From the NCBI GenBank assembly GCA_949358305.1, contig OX442314.1, positions 29,621,118-29,685,117 of the forward strand: a stretch of 64,000 bases of DNA. The letters run 5' to 3'. The position numbers and the translations under genes are program-made. Positions 31,801 to 41,008 of this stretch are shown piece by piece. The stretch's first letter is position 1. The number at the start of each line of letters is the position of its first letter. The stretch is from Strigamia acuminata. Lineage: Eukaryota; Arthropoda; Chilopoda; Geophilomorpha; Linotaeniidae. The notes beneath the pieces were generated by a model. That model had not been told where the DNA came from. It was given only the letters and a program-made list of their open reading frames with translations, and ran no database searches.

Positions 31801-33663
31801 AAATTGACTCGAAAGAACGAAACGTTTGTGTGGACGACCGAGTGTGAAGCGGCGTTTCAGGGGTTGATTGGAGAATTGATTGCGGAGCCAGTGTTGAAGA
31901 TCTACGATAACACACGACCATGCGAGGTGCATACGGACGCATCACAAGACAGGATTGGAGCAGTATTGATGCAGCGAGGCGAAGGAAACGATTTGCATCC
32001 GATTATCTACGCGAGTAGAACAACGACCGAATGCGAGAAACGATACCATTCGACGGAGCTCGAGTTAATGGCGGTGGTTTGGGCAGTGTTAAAGTTTCGG
32101 ATGTACTTATACGGCGCAGAATTCACGGTGGTGACAGATTGCGAAGCAGTACGATACGGACTGAAGAAACGTGAGTTAACGCCACGAATCGGGAGATGGG
32201 TATTGGCGCTTTCGGAATATAATTTCAAAGCAATACATCGACCAGGATTACTCATGGGCCACATCGACGCCCTGAGTAGGAACGCGGAACCAGCAAGCGG
32301 CGAGGAAACGGAGATGGAACGACGGTTCAAAGTTAACCAAATTAAATTTACAGAAGGCGACTGGCTCGTGGCTGCGCAGGAAAGCGATTCCGGGTGTAAA
32401 GAGTTGAAGGACGCGTTGTTGGTAGAAGATAAAAGTTTATTGGACGAACGAATGCAGCACAAGAGTCGGGGATACAAGATCAAGAAGGGACACGTTTATT
32501 TCGAGTTATCAGCAAACGGACGGCGAAGAGATGTGTTGTATTTGCCCAAAATGATGCGGAGACAGATCACGAACGAAGTACATATTGGACACGCGCATCC
32601 GGGAGTCGACGCAACGATTGAGGCGATTCGGAAGAGGTTTTGGTTCCCCAGGATGCGAAGTTACGTGAAAGCAGCCGTAGGAGCGTGTATCGAGTGTTTG
32701 ATGAGGAAAGAACCAGGAGGAAAACGAGCCGGCGAATTGAATATCATTGAGAGGCAAAGGGTGCCGTTCCACACGGTTCACCTGGATCATGTGGGCCCCT
32801 TTCCAAAGAGCGGCATTGGGTACCGACACATTTTGGTGGCGGTATGCAATTTTTCAAAATTGGTTTTTCTGATGCCGGTAAAATCGACGAACGCAACGAC
32901 TACGTGCAAAGAGATTCGGAAGTTATGCGCACGAATGTGGATCCCGACACGGATTATTACAGATCGAGGAACTGCGTTTACCAACGCATTGTTTGCAGAA
33001 ATGTGCAAAGAATTCGAGATTCGACACGTGCTGACTTCGACGGAAAATCCGAGAGCAAACGGGCAAGTGGAAAAAATGAACCGAACGATAGTCCCGATGT
33101 TGGCGAGCCAAACAACGAAGGACGACGGGAGCGATTGGAGCAGAGGGATTGACAAGGTCGAAATCGCGATCAACTCAAGAGTCAACCAATCGACCAAGAA
33201 AACACCATTGGAGGTGTTGTACGGGTTCCAGCCGAGAACGATCATCGAGCCAAGATTGGTAGCGATAGTAGTTGAGGAAAACGACAAAGACGAGACGGAA
33301 ATCGAAGACGTAAGAAACGAAGCGTACGAAACACTGACGGAAAACCAGATCAAGCAGAAAAAGGCGTTCGATAGACATCGAGGACCAAACCGGACATACG
33401 AAGTCGGGGATATGGTCGTCGTACGAAGGAAAGCGATCGCAATACAAGGCAAAGCGGGAAAACTCAGTAATTTGTACCGAGGACCATTGCGAGTAAGTCG
33501 GCGGATTTCGAGCACAGTGTACGAGATTACAAGTCTTGAGAACCCGCCTCGATACAAAACGACCGCACCAATCGACCAGATGAAGAAGTGGACATTCGAG
33601 GACGACGCGACATCAGGGGCCGAAGACGAATTAACAAGTGTCGGCGGGGACGCCGACATTTAG
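28900..33663 (+). CDS. gag-pol: Gag-pol polyprotein of the small Gypsy element
   Basis: One frame of 1,587 residues from the first in-frame ATG (28,900); an in-frame stop at 28,813 excludes a longer product. Gag ends in three zinc knuckles: a degenerate CYKCGEKGHQKADS, then CFKCHESGHLANAC and CFSCNGFGHMANTC. The protease active site reads GIDTQSAV at 30,196 onward, with Gln where retropepsins have Gly. RT has MPFGWINAPFVF and YMDD (31,489-31,500). RNase H is seen in EVHTDASQD and ELELMAVVWA. Integrase has HIGHAHPG...CIEC and the acidic triad in HLDHVGP, IITDRGTAF and GQVEKMNR. The stop lies close to the 3' LTR, next to a hairpin TGTCGGCG-GGGA-CGCCGACA. Gag and Pol are fused without a frameshift. 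Otherwise the frame is intact. Confidence 0.93.
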   Translation: MAGAKAVVAKIRRGAFPTEAEWDKLRAKDVQPMLIERNIVPPRLKRDMITTLRLAVLTELGLADEDVNQEEVEEDDKEEEEKDEEKAEDNNPKIEENAPIQAMINGRFSADQVQKLMQTQMKQMMEAMLAMQTKPEAPKEKKEVKNAPKLPRFSGTRSELRTTTQWLQDVREYAKEYQWTNVTTVTTAAAALEGPAKVWQDSAGTTIRNFDVWAVELTKNFSDRQLSYEDKERLIRALQKNDETTETYLRQKWATCERLGMSINDAQNYLLDGLKSKSATAPMYVVKYQHISDMVGTAQDLEARAKGTTIEAKTRPSVAKPNGRGFDAGPKCYKCGEKGHQKADSPNEMKCFKCHESGHLANACPNGVKCFSCNGFGHMANTCPEPKKERKQPPKDKLDVKTKKIYKIEAEEMQPEFETMMWVDGKKCSAGIDTQSAVCLISKTFSQRTKIEEPDYEYVIEGFNQDASRYRGRTRCDVESANVKLTGVEFYVVDDAKMPTEVWIGKPFLKHPTITMQSDGGYVTFRPREGMQDESGISRIQPKITAAKPRALVIDENKVVPAHSISLVTVRAKSQSDGLFYVENEHAVTDRLEVPEGLIEVKNERATMPIINNGPEEVRITRGRKLGHVEITEEEPSLRQVQIKKVATIEAGPKTRITADEINLGKSVTPEEKEIVLTMINDEFRDCFATSLEEVGCFPDLKMDIELTTTRPTNLRRYQYSAAQQKEIDKMVAELEGAGFVTRSKSPFNSPIVMVRKKTGEWRICIDFRSLNEITVKEHFPCPRMDELLDGTHEWRVFLVFDLASGYYQNELTAGAQEKTAFSTMNGKYQFVRMPFGWINAPFVFNRVMELAFGHLPYEVLRRYMDDLLSGAKTNAELIEKMRKILIEVRRSKLTLKLSKCHFLCEEVQFLGLRLTKDGLQPGFEKTSAIKNFAKPKDVRGVRSFLGLCGYFRRFIAGYATKTRALTKLTRKNETFVWTTECEAAFQGLIGELIAEPVLKIYDNTRPCEVHTDASQDRIGAVLMQRGEGNDLHPIIYASRTTTECEKRYHSTELELMAVVWAVLKFRMYLYGAEFTVVTDCEAVRYGLKKRELTPRIGRWVLALSEYNFKAIHRPGLLMGHIDALSRNAEPASGEETEMERRFKVNQIKFTEGDWLVAAQESDSGCKELKDALLVEDKSLLDERMQHKSRGYKIKKGHVYFELSANGRRRDVLYLPKMMRRQITNEVHIGHAHPGVDATIEAIRKRFWFPRMRSYVKAAVGACIECLMRKEPGGKRAGELNIIERQRVPFHTVHLDHVGPFPKSGIGYRHILVAVCNFSKLVFLMPVKSTNATTTCKEIRKLCARMWIPTRIITDRGTAFTNALFAEMCKEFEIRHVLTSTENPRANGQVEKMNRTIVPMLASQTTKDDGSDWSRGIDKVEIAINSRVNQSTKKTPLEVLYGFQPRTIIEPRLVAIVVEENDKDETEIEDVRNEAYETLTENQIKQKKAFDRHRGPNRTYEVGDMVVVRRKAIAIQGKAGKLSNLYRGPLRVSRRISSTVYEITSLENPPRYKTTAPIDQMKKWTFEDDATSGAEDELTSVGGDADI

Positions 33664-33676
33664 TCGGATGACCGAG

Positions 33677-33931
33677 TGTGGAGTTTTTCGGGCGTAACTG
33701 GCGATAACGATCGCCAGGGGGCGGGCGGACACAAACGGAATATGTCCGAGAAACGTTTTGGGGGTGAACAGCCAATTGGGGGCCGTTCTTTGTAATCAAC
33801 CAATCAGGGTTGACCAGTGTGATATATAATCAGTTTGTTTTGTTTAATAAAATCACTTGAAGTTAACTAGAGCTTGTAGTTGTGTTTTGGTAATTTCGGG
33901 TCAGCTAGTCTCAGCTTTGAGATAGTTTACA
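33677..33931 (+). repeat. 3' LTR of the small Gypsy element
   Basis: 255 bp, identical to the 5' LTR except for GTGTTTTGG in place of GTGTCTTGG. Confidence 0.93.
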
Positions 33932-34041
33932 ATACTATCAGACAAGTGGTAATTTTCGTGTTGAGTTTTTTCTTTAGTGAAGGCGATTACTGAGAATTTA
34001 ATGGTAAAGTTCTATAAAGTGGTGTCATAAAACGAAAAGTT

Positions 34042-34275
34042 GTTGTCTAATAAAACAGTGCTGTATTCTCTTGGATGTCTCATTACTGATCATAATGCAT
34101 AAGTGACACCGGTAATATTAAATTGATTTCCCACAAACTGAATCTCAATTACAATTTTATTAAACATATTTTGCTGCAACGATTTCCGATTGCTCTACAT
34201 TTCGGAACTCGTCTTCCATTTTACGACTTTGTCTTCTTTTAATACGGCACTAAAAGCATAACGACAACTACTAAA
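34042..34275 (+). promoter_or_regulatory. Conserved upstream block of copy E
   Basis: TTGTCTAATAAAAC, AAATTGATTTCCCACAAAC, ATTTTGCTGCAACGATTTCC and TTTTACGACTTTGTCTTC occur in the same order as before copies F and G. Confidence 0.45.
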
Positions 34276-34373
34276 AACATTAACTATCATTCTATATTGC
34301 GTATCTTTTGTTGTGGGATAGTCTTTGGCTTCATCTCCCGGCAAAACTCAGTCACGAGACGTTACATCTTATT

Positions 34374-36003
34374 ATGTTGCGAGTTAAACCTATCAGAGCT
34401 GTTAGGCCTACCAATATTTACGTCTACAGATGCATCAGCGAAAAGAAACGAACGAAGAAACCAACAAGAGATGCGACACAAACTGAACCTCAAATTTCGT
34501 TTCTGGGATTGCATAAGTTATACGATCATTCTCACAGTCTATTTTCAAAAGTGTTGTGGTCTGTGATCGTTTTAAGTTGTTCTACGAGTTGTTTGTACCA
34601 AATTTTCACCCGTGTGAGCTTTTTTCTCGAAGGTTCGGTCACGCTCGATGTTAAGTTGAGACCGCAAACATCGTTCTTCTTTCCTTCGATCACTTTATGC
34701 AATTCGAATCTGCTTCATCTAATGTTGGTTTTGAGTTCTGGGAATCCGACAGAGCAGGTTATTGGCAATCAAACCACTGATTTAACCGATACAAACAGTT
34801 TGTGGAATACAGTGGGAAGAATCCCTCATGAAAACATACGCATGTATTTATTGGTAAGTGAAATTAATAATATATCGAATGGCTGGTGTTTGGTTGACAT
34901 TTTATTTGGTTTTAATTAGTGCAAAGATGAAATGAGCAACGACTGCACAACACCAGTTGCTGACTTAATGATAACTGATTATGTGAATACTTTATATGGA
35001 AGTTGTCTGATGCTCACTATGAGTAATATATTACATTATAATTACATTATGTTACCGTAAAATACTGGAGGTGTTTAATTGGGGATTAATACTTATTTAA
35101 TTGTAGAAAAGAAAATGGATTACAGAGGTCCACACACTTATGTCAAGTTGCTCTTGAACACTATTAATGCATTTTTTGCTTTTTCGGTTAATACTCAATT
35201 AATTGTAAGATGTTACACAGCAATATGGCAAAGAAAGATTTTATATATTCAACTATGATTGGATATTTTTAGTTCTTTCTTCACAGTGATTCATTCAAGC
35301 ATGTGCATGATGGTTTAATAGTAGCTGAAAATGCCCAGACCGGTTATTTTACAAAATTTCGAATATATGCAAAAGAGGTAGTAGAAACGACATAATAATG
35401 ATATATAATATTATTATTATTACACAATATATTTTAGTTTGAAAATTTAAATTTGCGTCAAAATCCGTGCGCACCAGCAGAGGAAGTCGACACATGTCTT
35501 AATAATTGCATCGATAAAATATTACGTAAGAAGTTAAACTGCCAGTAAGAAAACAATATAAATGCATATAAAAAAATATTTTTTATTACAAGGTATTTTG
35601 TTTTTTCTTTATCAGATTACCATTTATCAATTCTACATTACCAGCGTGCACAAACATTCGTCAAATTCTTGATGGGTATTGGTTAACTTTGAACATGAGT
35701 GTCCACATGGCGAAAACACTCGAAGATTGTAAATGCAAACGAAAATGCACCAAGATGAAATACATAGTGAACAAAGACACTCAGCGAATTAACGAGAACG
35801 TTAACGAAGCAAAATTGCAATTACTCTACGCGGACGACATACACGAAACGTTAATCGAGCGGGAAATGTTCCCGCTTTCAGAATTACTCAGTGATATTGG
35901 AGGAACCGTTGGCGTATACCTTGGAATAAGCATTTTTACAATTACTGAACTAATAAGTTCTCTACTCACACGTACAATTTCTAAGATTAAACACTTACGA
36001 TAA
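34374..36003 (+). CDS. DEG/ENaC sodium channel copy E
   Basis: Sodium-channel subunit of about 426 residues. Exons: 34374-34853, 34920-35022, 35107-35204, 35273-35377, 35438-35544, 35616-36003. I choose the Met at 34374 (MLRVKPIRAV) over 34308 because it matches the start of the other copies in distance from the FLGL motif. Landmarks: FLGLHKLYDHSHS, membrane segment 1, FPSITLCN, KKKMDYRGP at exon 3, CKCKRKCTKMKY, and SDIGGTVGVYLGIS with membrane segment 2. At the exon 5/6 junction the usual Cys-Gly becomes Cys-Gln, because exon 5 ends in CA instead of GG. Introns are short (60-85 bp). Intact. Confidence 0.91.
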
Positions 36004-36246
36004 AATTTTCTATTTTTGAAAAAATTACGATGGCCCTTCTGGGCCACCATAGTATAATGTGTCAATAAATAATCACAGCACGCACTTATGATGGGTGATG
36101 TTATAAATTGAGTTGTGTTGAATAATACTTGTATTATACTAATAAAATAATTCATGTGTGCAAATATAGGGATGATTGATCTAAAAATCCTTAAAATAAT
36201 TTCACACGGGCATTAAAAATTTAATGGTTAATTAAGTGATGTCGGT
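36004..36246 (+). other. Short spacer E-F
   Basis: 3' flank of copy E with an AATAAA at about 36,064-36,069. Nothing else recognised. Confidence 0.4.
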
Positions 36247-36455
36247 GTTGTCTAATAAAATATTGTGTATTGCCATGGTTGTCAAATTACTGACTACAAC
36301 GTAAAAAGTAATCGTTTTAAATTGATTTTCCTCATACAGAGTGTCGACTACAAGTTGTTTAATCACATTTTGCTGGCCAACTTCCTCTTGTAAATTGTCT
36401 TTTAGGAATTTTACGACTTCGTCTTGGTTAATGCGGCACTTAACGGTAATCAATA
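36247..36455 (+). promoter_or_regulatory. Conserved upstream block of copy F
   Basis: TTGTCTAATAAAATATTG, GCCATGGTTGTCAAATTACTG, AAATTGATTTTCCTCA, CACATTTTGCTGGCCAACTTCC and TTTTACGACTTCGTCTTGG. Nearly the same words precede copy G. Confidence 0.5.
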
Positions 36456-36508
36456 TACACCGCATTAAATATTAACCAACTTTGAATATCGTGTAGATAT
36501 CTTTAGAT

Positions 36509-38127
36509 ATGCGGCGATACGAGCGGTCCCTGGCTTGGCATCCTGTTAGAAATTACGTCTTCAGATCGGGCAATGAGGAAGAAAATGTCGGACGAGTTTT
36601 ACACGACAAACAAGCGCAACGAATTCCAATTCTGGGCTTAAACAAATTCTACGATCGTTCGTACAGTCCGTGTTCGAAATCCTTATGGTTTCTAATTGTC
36701 GTGTGTTGCTTCACTTGTTGCTTCTACCAAGTTTCTACACGCGTCAACTTTTTCCTTGAAGGCTCAATTATACTCGAAGTTAAGCTGACACAACAAACAT
36801 ATTTCTCGTTTCCATCAATTACTTTATGCAATACTGATTTGATTAATCTAATGATGAATTTGTATGATAAGTGGAAGGTAAAAGGAGGAGTTATTAGCAG
36901 CCAAGATGATGAAATGAACGATTCTAACAAATTGTGGGACACAGTGGGCAAAATCGGTGATGAAGACATAAAAGTGCATCTATTAGTAAGTAATATTAGT
37001 AATGTAGAATATCAAAATCGATCTTAATTTTGGTTTTATCAGTGCGAAGACGAAGCGAGCGGCGCCTGTAAGAAACCAGTTACTGAATACATGCAAACTG
37101 AAACTGTGAAAACGTTATATGGAAGTTGCCTGATGCTTACTATGAGTAATAATTTAGATTACATTAATGCAAATGTTTAATTAATGATTAATACCTATTT
37201 AATTGTAGAAAATAAAATGGTGTTTAGAGGTCCAAGCAGTTTTATCAAGTTGTTCGTAAACAGTTCCAACTCAATTTCTAATGCAGTTTATAAACCTCAC
37301 TTATCTGTAAGATATTCTAGAAAATTTTACTAAGGACAATTTTATACAGTGTGTATCAAATTGTTGTAGTTTTTTCTTCACAATGATAAATTCAAGCATG
37401 TGCATGACGGCGCACTAATATCTGAATACGCCAGAATCGGCGATGCTACAAAGTTTCGTATCCATGCGAAAGAAGTAAGATAAAGAGAATCACAAATCAA
37501 ATTTTCGATTTACTTATAAGTGTGAAGAGATTATATTCTACATACGTATGTTTTAGTTTAGAAATTTAAATTTGCGTCGCGATCCGTGCGCACCAGCAGA
37601 AGAAGTCGACGCGTGTCTTAATAATTGCATCGACAAAATACTACAGGAAAAATTAAATTGCGGGTAACAACGATATCCTTTTTTATCGATCCTGATGCGA
37701 TGTGTTTTGTCCTTTCTTTCCCAGATTGCCATTTATCAATTCTACAGAATCGCAGTGCATCAACCTGCAAAACATTTTTAATAATTATTGGGACGCTTTT
37801 AACGTTAGTCTCCACGCGGCGAAAAGTATGGACGATTGTAAATGCAAACGAAAATGCAACGAGATTAAATACACATTGGACAAGGATAGTGAGCGAAATT
37901 ACAACGTCGATAACGTAACACTGTTGCAATTGTTTTATGCCGACGACACGCTTGAAACGTTAGCAGAGCGGGAAAGGTTCCCGCTTTCACAGTTTCTAAG
38001 TGATATTGGCGGTACCATTGGCATATACCTTGGCATAAGCGTTTTCACAATTGTCGACCTTATTCGCTTCTTACTCACACGTTCAATTTCTCAGATCAAT
38101 CACCTACGACGAAGCACTAAAAAATAA
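36509..38127 (+). CDS. DEG/ENaC sodium channel copy F
   Basis: Best reference copy of the array: 430 residues. Exons: 36509-36985, 37043-37145, 37209-37306, 37370-37474, 37557-37663, 37725-38127. Residues 42-44 are LGL, where the family normally has His-Gly. Membrane segment 1 spans about 59-78, FPSITLCN is at 101-108, CKCKRKCNEIKY at 335-346, and SDIGGTIGIYLGIS with the GIS filter at 389-402, entering membrane segment 2. The C-terminal tail is short and basic (NHLRRSTKK). The ectodomain of roughly 310 residues is shorter than in ASIC-type channels. The residue before DIGG (the degenerin position) is Ser, as in ENaC. All splice sites are canonical. Confidence 0.93.
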
Positions 38128-38414
38128 TTTGCAATGCAGCGAAGTTTCAGGGGTTGCTTTTGAGCGCGAGTGTTAAAACAACAGATAAAGCTCACACACC
38201 GGCAGTAAACAATGAGATTCGCTATCAAACTAAAATTTACTGTATAATTATTAATGAATAATCACAACACTTATTTATGATGTTATAAATTGCGTCGTAT
38301 TGAATAATATGTGTATTATACCAGATTACTCACGTTGATTGATCCACAAATTCTCAAAATAATTTCACACTGGCATTAAAAATTTAATGGTCAATTAATA
38401 AGGGCGGCCGGTGT

Positions 38415-38640
38415 TGTCTAATAAAATATTAGTGTTGCCATGGTTGTCAAATTACTGACTTCAACGTAGACGTAATCGTTTTAAATTGATTTTCCACACA
38501 CAGGGTCGACTGTAGTACGTTTTTTAATCACATTTTGCTGGCCAACTTCCGCTTGCTCTTAAACTTCCACCTTATTTCTTTTTTATATGAATTTTATGAC
38601 TTTGTCTTGTTTAGACAGTACAAACGGTAATCGATGCCTT
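38415..38640 (+). promoter_or_regulatory. Conserved upstream block of copy G
   Basis: TTGTCTAATAAAATATTAG, GCCATGGTTGTCAAATTACTG, AAATTGATTTTCCACAC, CACATTTTGCTGGCCAACTTCC and TTTTATGACTTTGTCTTG, in the same order and spacing as before F. Confidence 0.5.
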
Positions 38641-38684
38641 AGTAAACACTCGCCAAACTTAGATATCCTGTTATATCTTTAGTC

Positions 38685-40335
38685 ATGCAGCGATATAAGC
38701 GGTCACTGGCTTCTCGTCCTGGTCAAATTTACGTCTTCAGGGCGCAGAATAAGAGAAAAAATGTCCGACCACGAGTTGCACACGAAAAACAGGCACAACG
38801 AATTGCTATTCTGGGATTAGACAAATTCTACGATCGTTCGTACAGTCAATATTCGAAATGTTTATGGTTTGTAATCGTCGTGGGTTGCGTCGCTTGTTGT
38901 TTCTACCAAATTTTCACACGTTTGAGTTTGTTCTTCGAAGACGCCGTTACACTCGAAGTTAAGTTGACACCGCAAACATATTTCTCGTTTCCGTCAATCA
39001 CTTTGTGCAATACAGATCTGATTATCCAAATGTTGAATTGGTATTATGAGTTTGGACTACGTCAAGTCAATAGCACTGGAAATGTGGAAATAAACGTTAC
39101 GAACAAATTGTGGGACACAGTGGGCGTGATCGGTAATGAAGACGTAAATGTATATCAATTGGTAAGTAAAGTTAGTGATACGGAATGTGAAAAAATTGCT
39201 ATTTATTATGTTTTTTCAGTGCGAAGAACAAACGAGTGGGAGCTGTATAAAGCCATCTACTGACTACATGAAGACTAAATCTGTAAATACTTTAATTGGA
39301 AGTTGTCTGATGCTTACTATGAGTAATAATTTACGTTACAATCACTAAAAGTATTCCCAAAATGTGTTTAATTATTGGTTAAATGCCTGTACTGTATTTC
39401 TAGAAGAGAAAATGGTCTACAGAGGTGCAAATACTTTTATCATGTTGTTCGTAAACACAGCCAACGCAGTTTATAATCCGTTATTTGATTCTAAATTAAG
39501 TGTAAGGTGTTTTATAAAAAATATAGTGTATACCAAATTATTATATTTGATATTTTCTAGTTTTTTCTTCACAATGATACGTTCAAGCATGTGCACGACG
39601 GCGTAATAATGGCGGAATACGCCAGTATCGGTAATACTACAAATTATCGGATATATGCGAAAGAGGTAAGGTCGAAAACCACAAAATAAAAAAGAAAATC
39701 ACATTTTAGAATAACGCGTAAATTAAATAAAAGATTTTTACATACTTTTAAAATTAAAATTTTATATTTTAAATATTTATCTTTTAGTTTAGAAATTTAA
39801 ATTTGCGTCGCGATCCGTGCGCGCCAGCGGAAGAAGTCGACACGTGTCTGAATAATTGCATCGACAAAAACCTACAGGACAGGTTGAGTTGTGGGTATAC
39901 AACAACTAACAAAATATATATATTTTTTATTCAGTCTGTTGACAAGTGTTTTATTTTTTCTTCGCTAGATTGCCGATATTCAATTCTACAAAACCACAGT
40001 GCACCAACATGAAGATGATTGAAACATTTTGGAATGCGTGGAATGAGAGTCTCCACATGGCAAAGAGTCTCGAAGATTGTAAATGCAAACGAAAATGCAA
40101 CAAGATGAAATACACACTGTACAACGATAGTCGGCGAAGCAATAACAACAACAACGACACACGATTGCGATTAGTTCATGGGGATGACGCGCTTGAAACG
40201 TTAATAGAGCGCGAATTATATCCGCTTTCGGCTTTACTCAGTGACGTTGGAGGAACCGTTTGCATTTACCTGGGCATAAGCGTTTTCACAATTTTTGATC
40301 TTACTAGCACTTTAGTCACACGTTCAATTCTTTAA
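38685..40335 (+). CDS. DEG/ENaC sodium channel copy G
   Basis: Sodium-channel subunit of 418 residues. Exons: 38685-39161, 39220-39322, 39404-39501, 39561-39665, 39788-39894, 39969-40335. Landmarks: ILGLDKFYDRSYS, membrane segment 1, FPSITLCN, CKCKRKCNKMKY, then SDVGGTVCIYLGIS. The Cys in this last motif replaces the Gly that every other copy has just before the selectivity filter. The tail after membrane segment 2 is very short (TRSIL). The intron 5 donor is GTATAC, weaker than GTAAGN. Nearest relative by sequence is copy F. The frame is intact. Confidence 0.91.
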
Positions 40336-40816
40336 TAATATCGTGCACGCATTGGTGAATGAGGTTTTAGGCATAGATCTTGGCCTTGTGATTTTGTACT
40401 TGGAAGCAAAGATACAAAAATGGCGCCCAACTTGGTCTGGCGTGGTAGACTATCGAGCGGATACAGATTCATCATGTGATGTGAAGGGAATTGAATTGAC
40501 TTGTGGAAACTCAATTGATGGACTGGCCTGCAGTTGGTCAGTGGATAAAGTTCAACCAATTGAGGTCATTTTTCACTCGGATTTAGGTATAGATCGGCTG
40601 AAGTAGCGAAAGCGGTTGAGCTTGCAAAGATGGCGCCCCAAAACGTAAACAAAAGAAAGATGTCCTATTTCTATTAATTGCGACTTTCTTAAAAATGTCT
40701 TATTTTTCATTTTAATTGTACACTGACCCACAACTCCATTAAATCTATTAAACAACGACACTGCGGATTAATAGCGCACTAATTGGTGGTAATAAAACGT
40801 GCAATTTTTGTCTAAT
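40336..40816 (+). other. Spacer G-H
   Basis: No gene. The open frame at 40343-40606 lacks any family feature. Two words AAGATGGCGCCC / AAATGGCGCCC (40,417 and 40,627) hint at a small repeat. Confidence 0.35.
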
Positions 40817-40965
40817 AATAAAATATTGCTATTATCAAGATCATTATTTTAAATTGATGTTCAACAAACAACTTAATAATATACTTTGCCGCACGACTTC
40901 CTCCCGTTTTTTATTTCGCAATTTGTCTTTTAATTGATGACTCTCAGGCACGAAACGTAGGCTTA
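40817..40965 (+). promoter_or_regulatory. Conserved upstream block of copy H
   Basis: TTGTCTAATAATAAAATATTG, AAATTGATGTTCAACAAAC, CTTTGCCGCACGACTTCC and GGCACGAAACGTAGGCTTA. A more diverged version of the shared block. Confidence 0.42.
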
Positions 40966-41008
40966 ATAACTCACAAGCACACATAAATTTTCATCAGTCA
41001 TTTGTAGA

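Larger units (their letters stand above)
28452..33931 (+). mobile_element. Complete Ty3/Gypsy LTR retrotransposon, 5.5 kb
   Basis: Direct 255-bp LTRs at 28,452-28,706 and 33,677-33,931, beginning TGTGGAG and ending TTTACA, enclose one gag-pol frame on the + strand. ATAC flanks both ends (28,448-28,451 and 33,932-33,935), a 4-bp target duplication. The equivalent place downstream of copy C (ATGAATATACC near 11,420) is unoccupied. I see one difference between the LTRs. There is no env-like ORF. It is a young insertion of a different Gypsy lineage from the 12.3-kb element. Confidence 0.95.

Noticed and set aside
32787-33659. 290-codon minus-strand frame
   Set aside because: Antisense shadow of the Gypsy integrase region; codon positions follow the sense strand gene.
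34308-34373. Upstream Met of copy E as the start
   Set aside because: It adds 22 residues not seen in any sister copy; the Met at 34,374 matches their N-terminal length.
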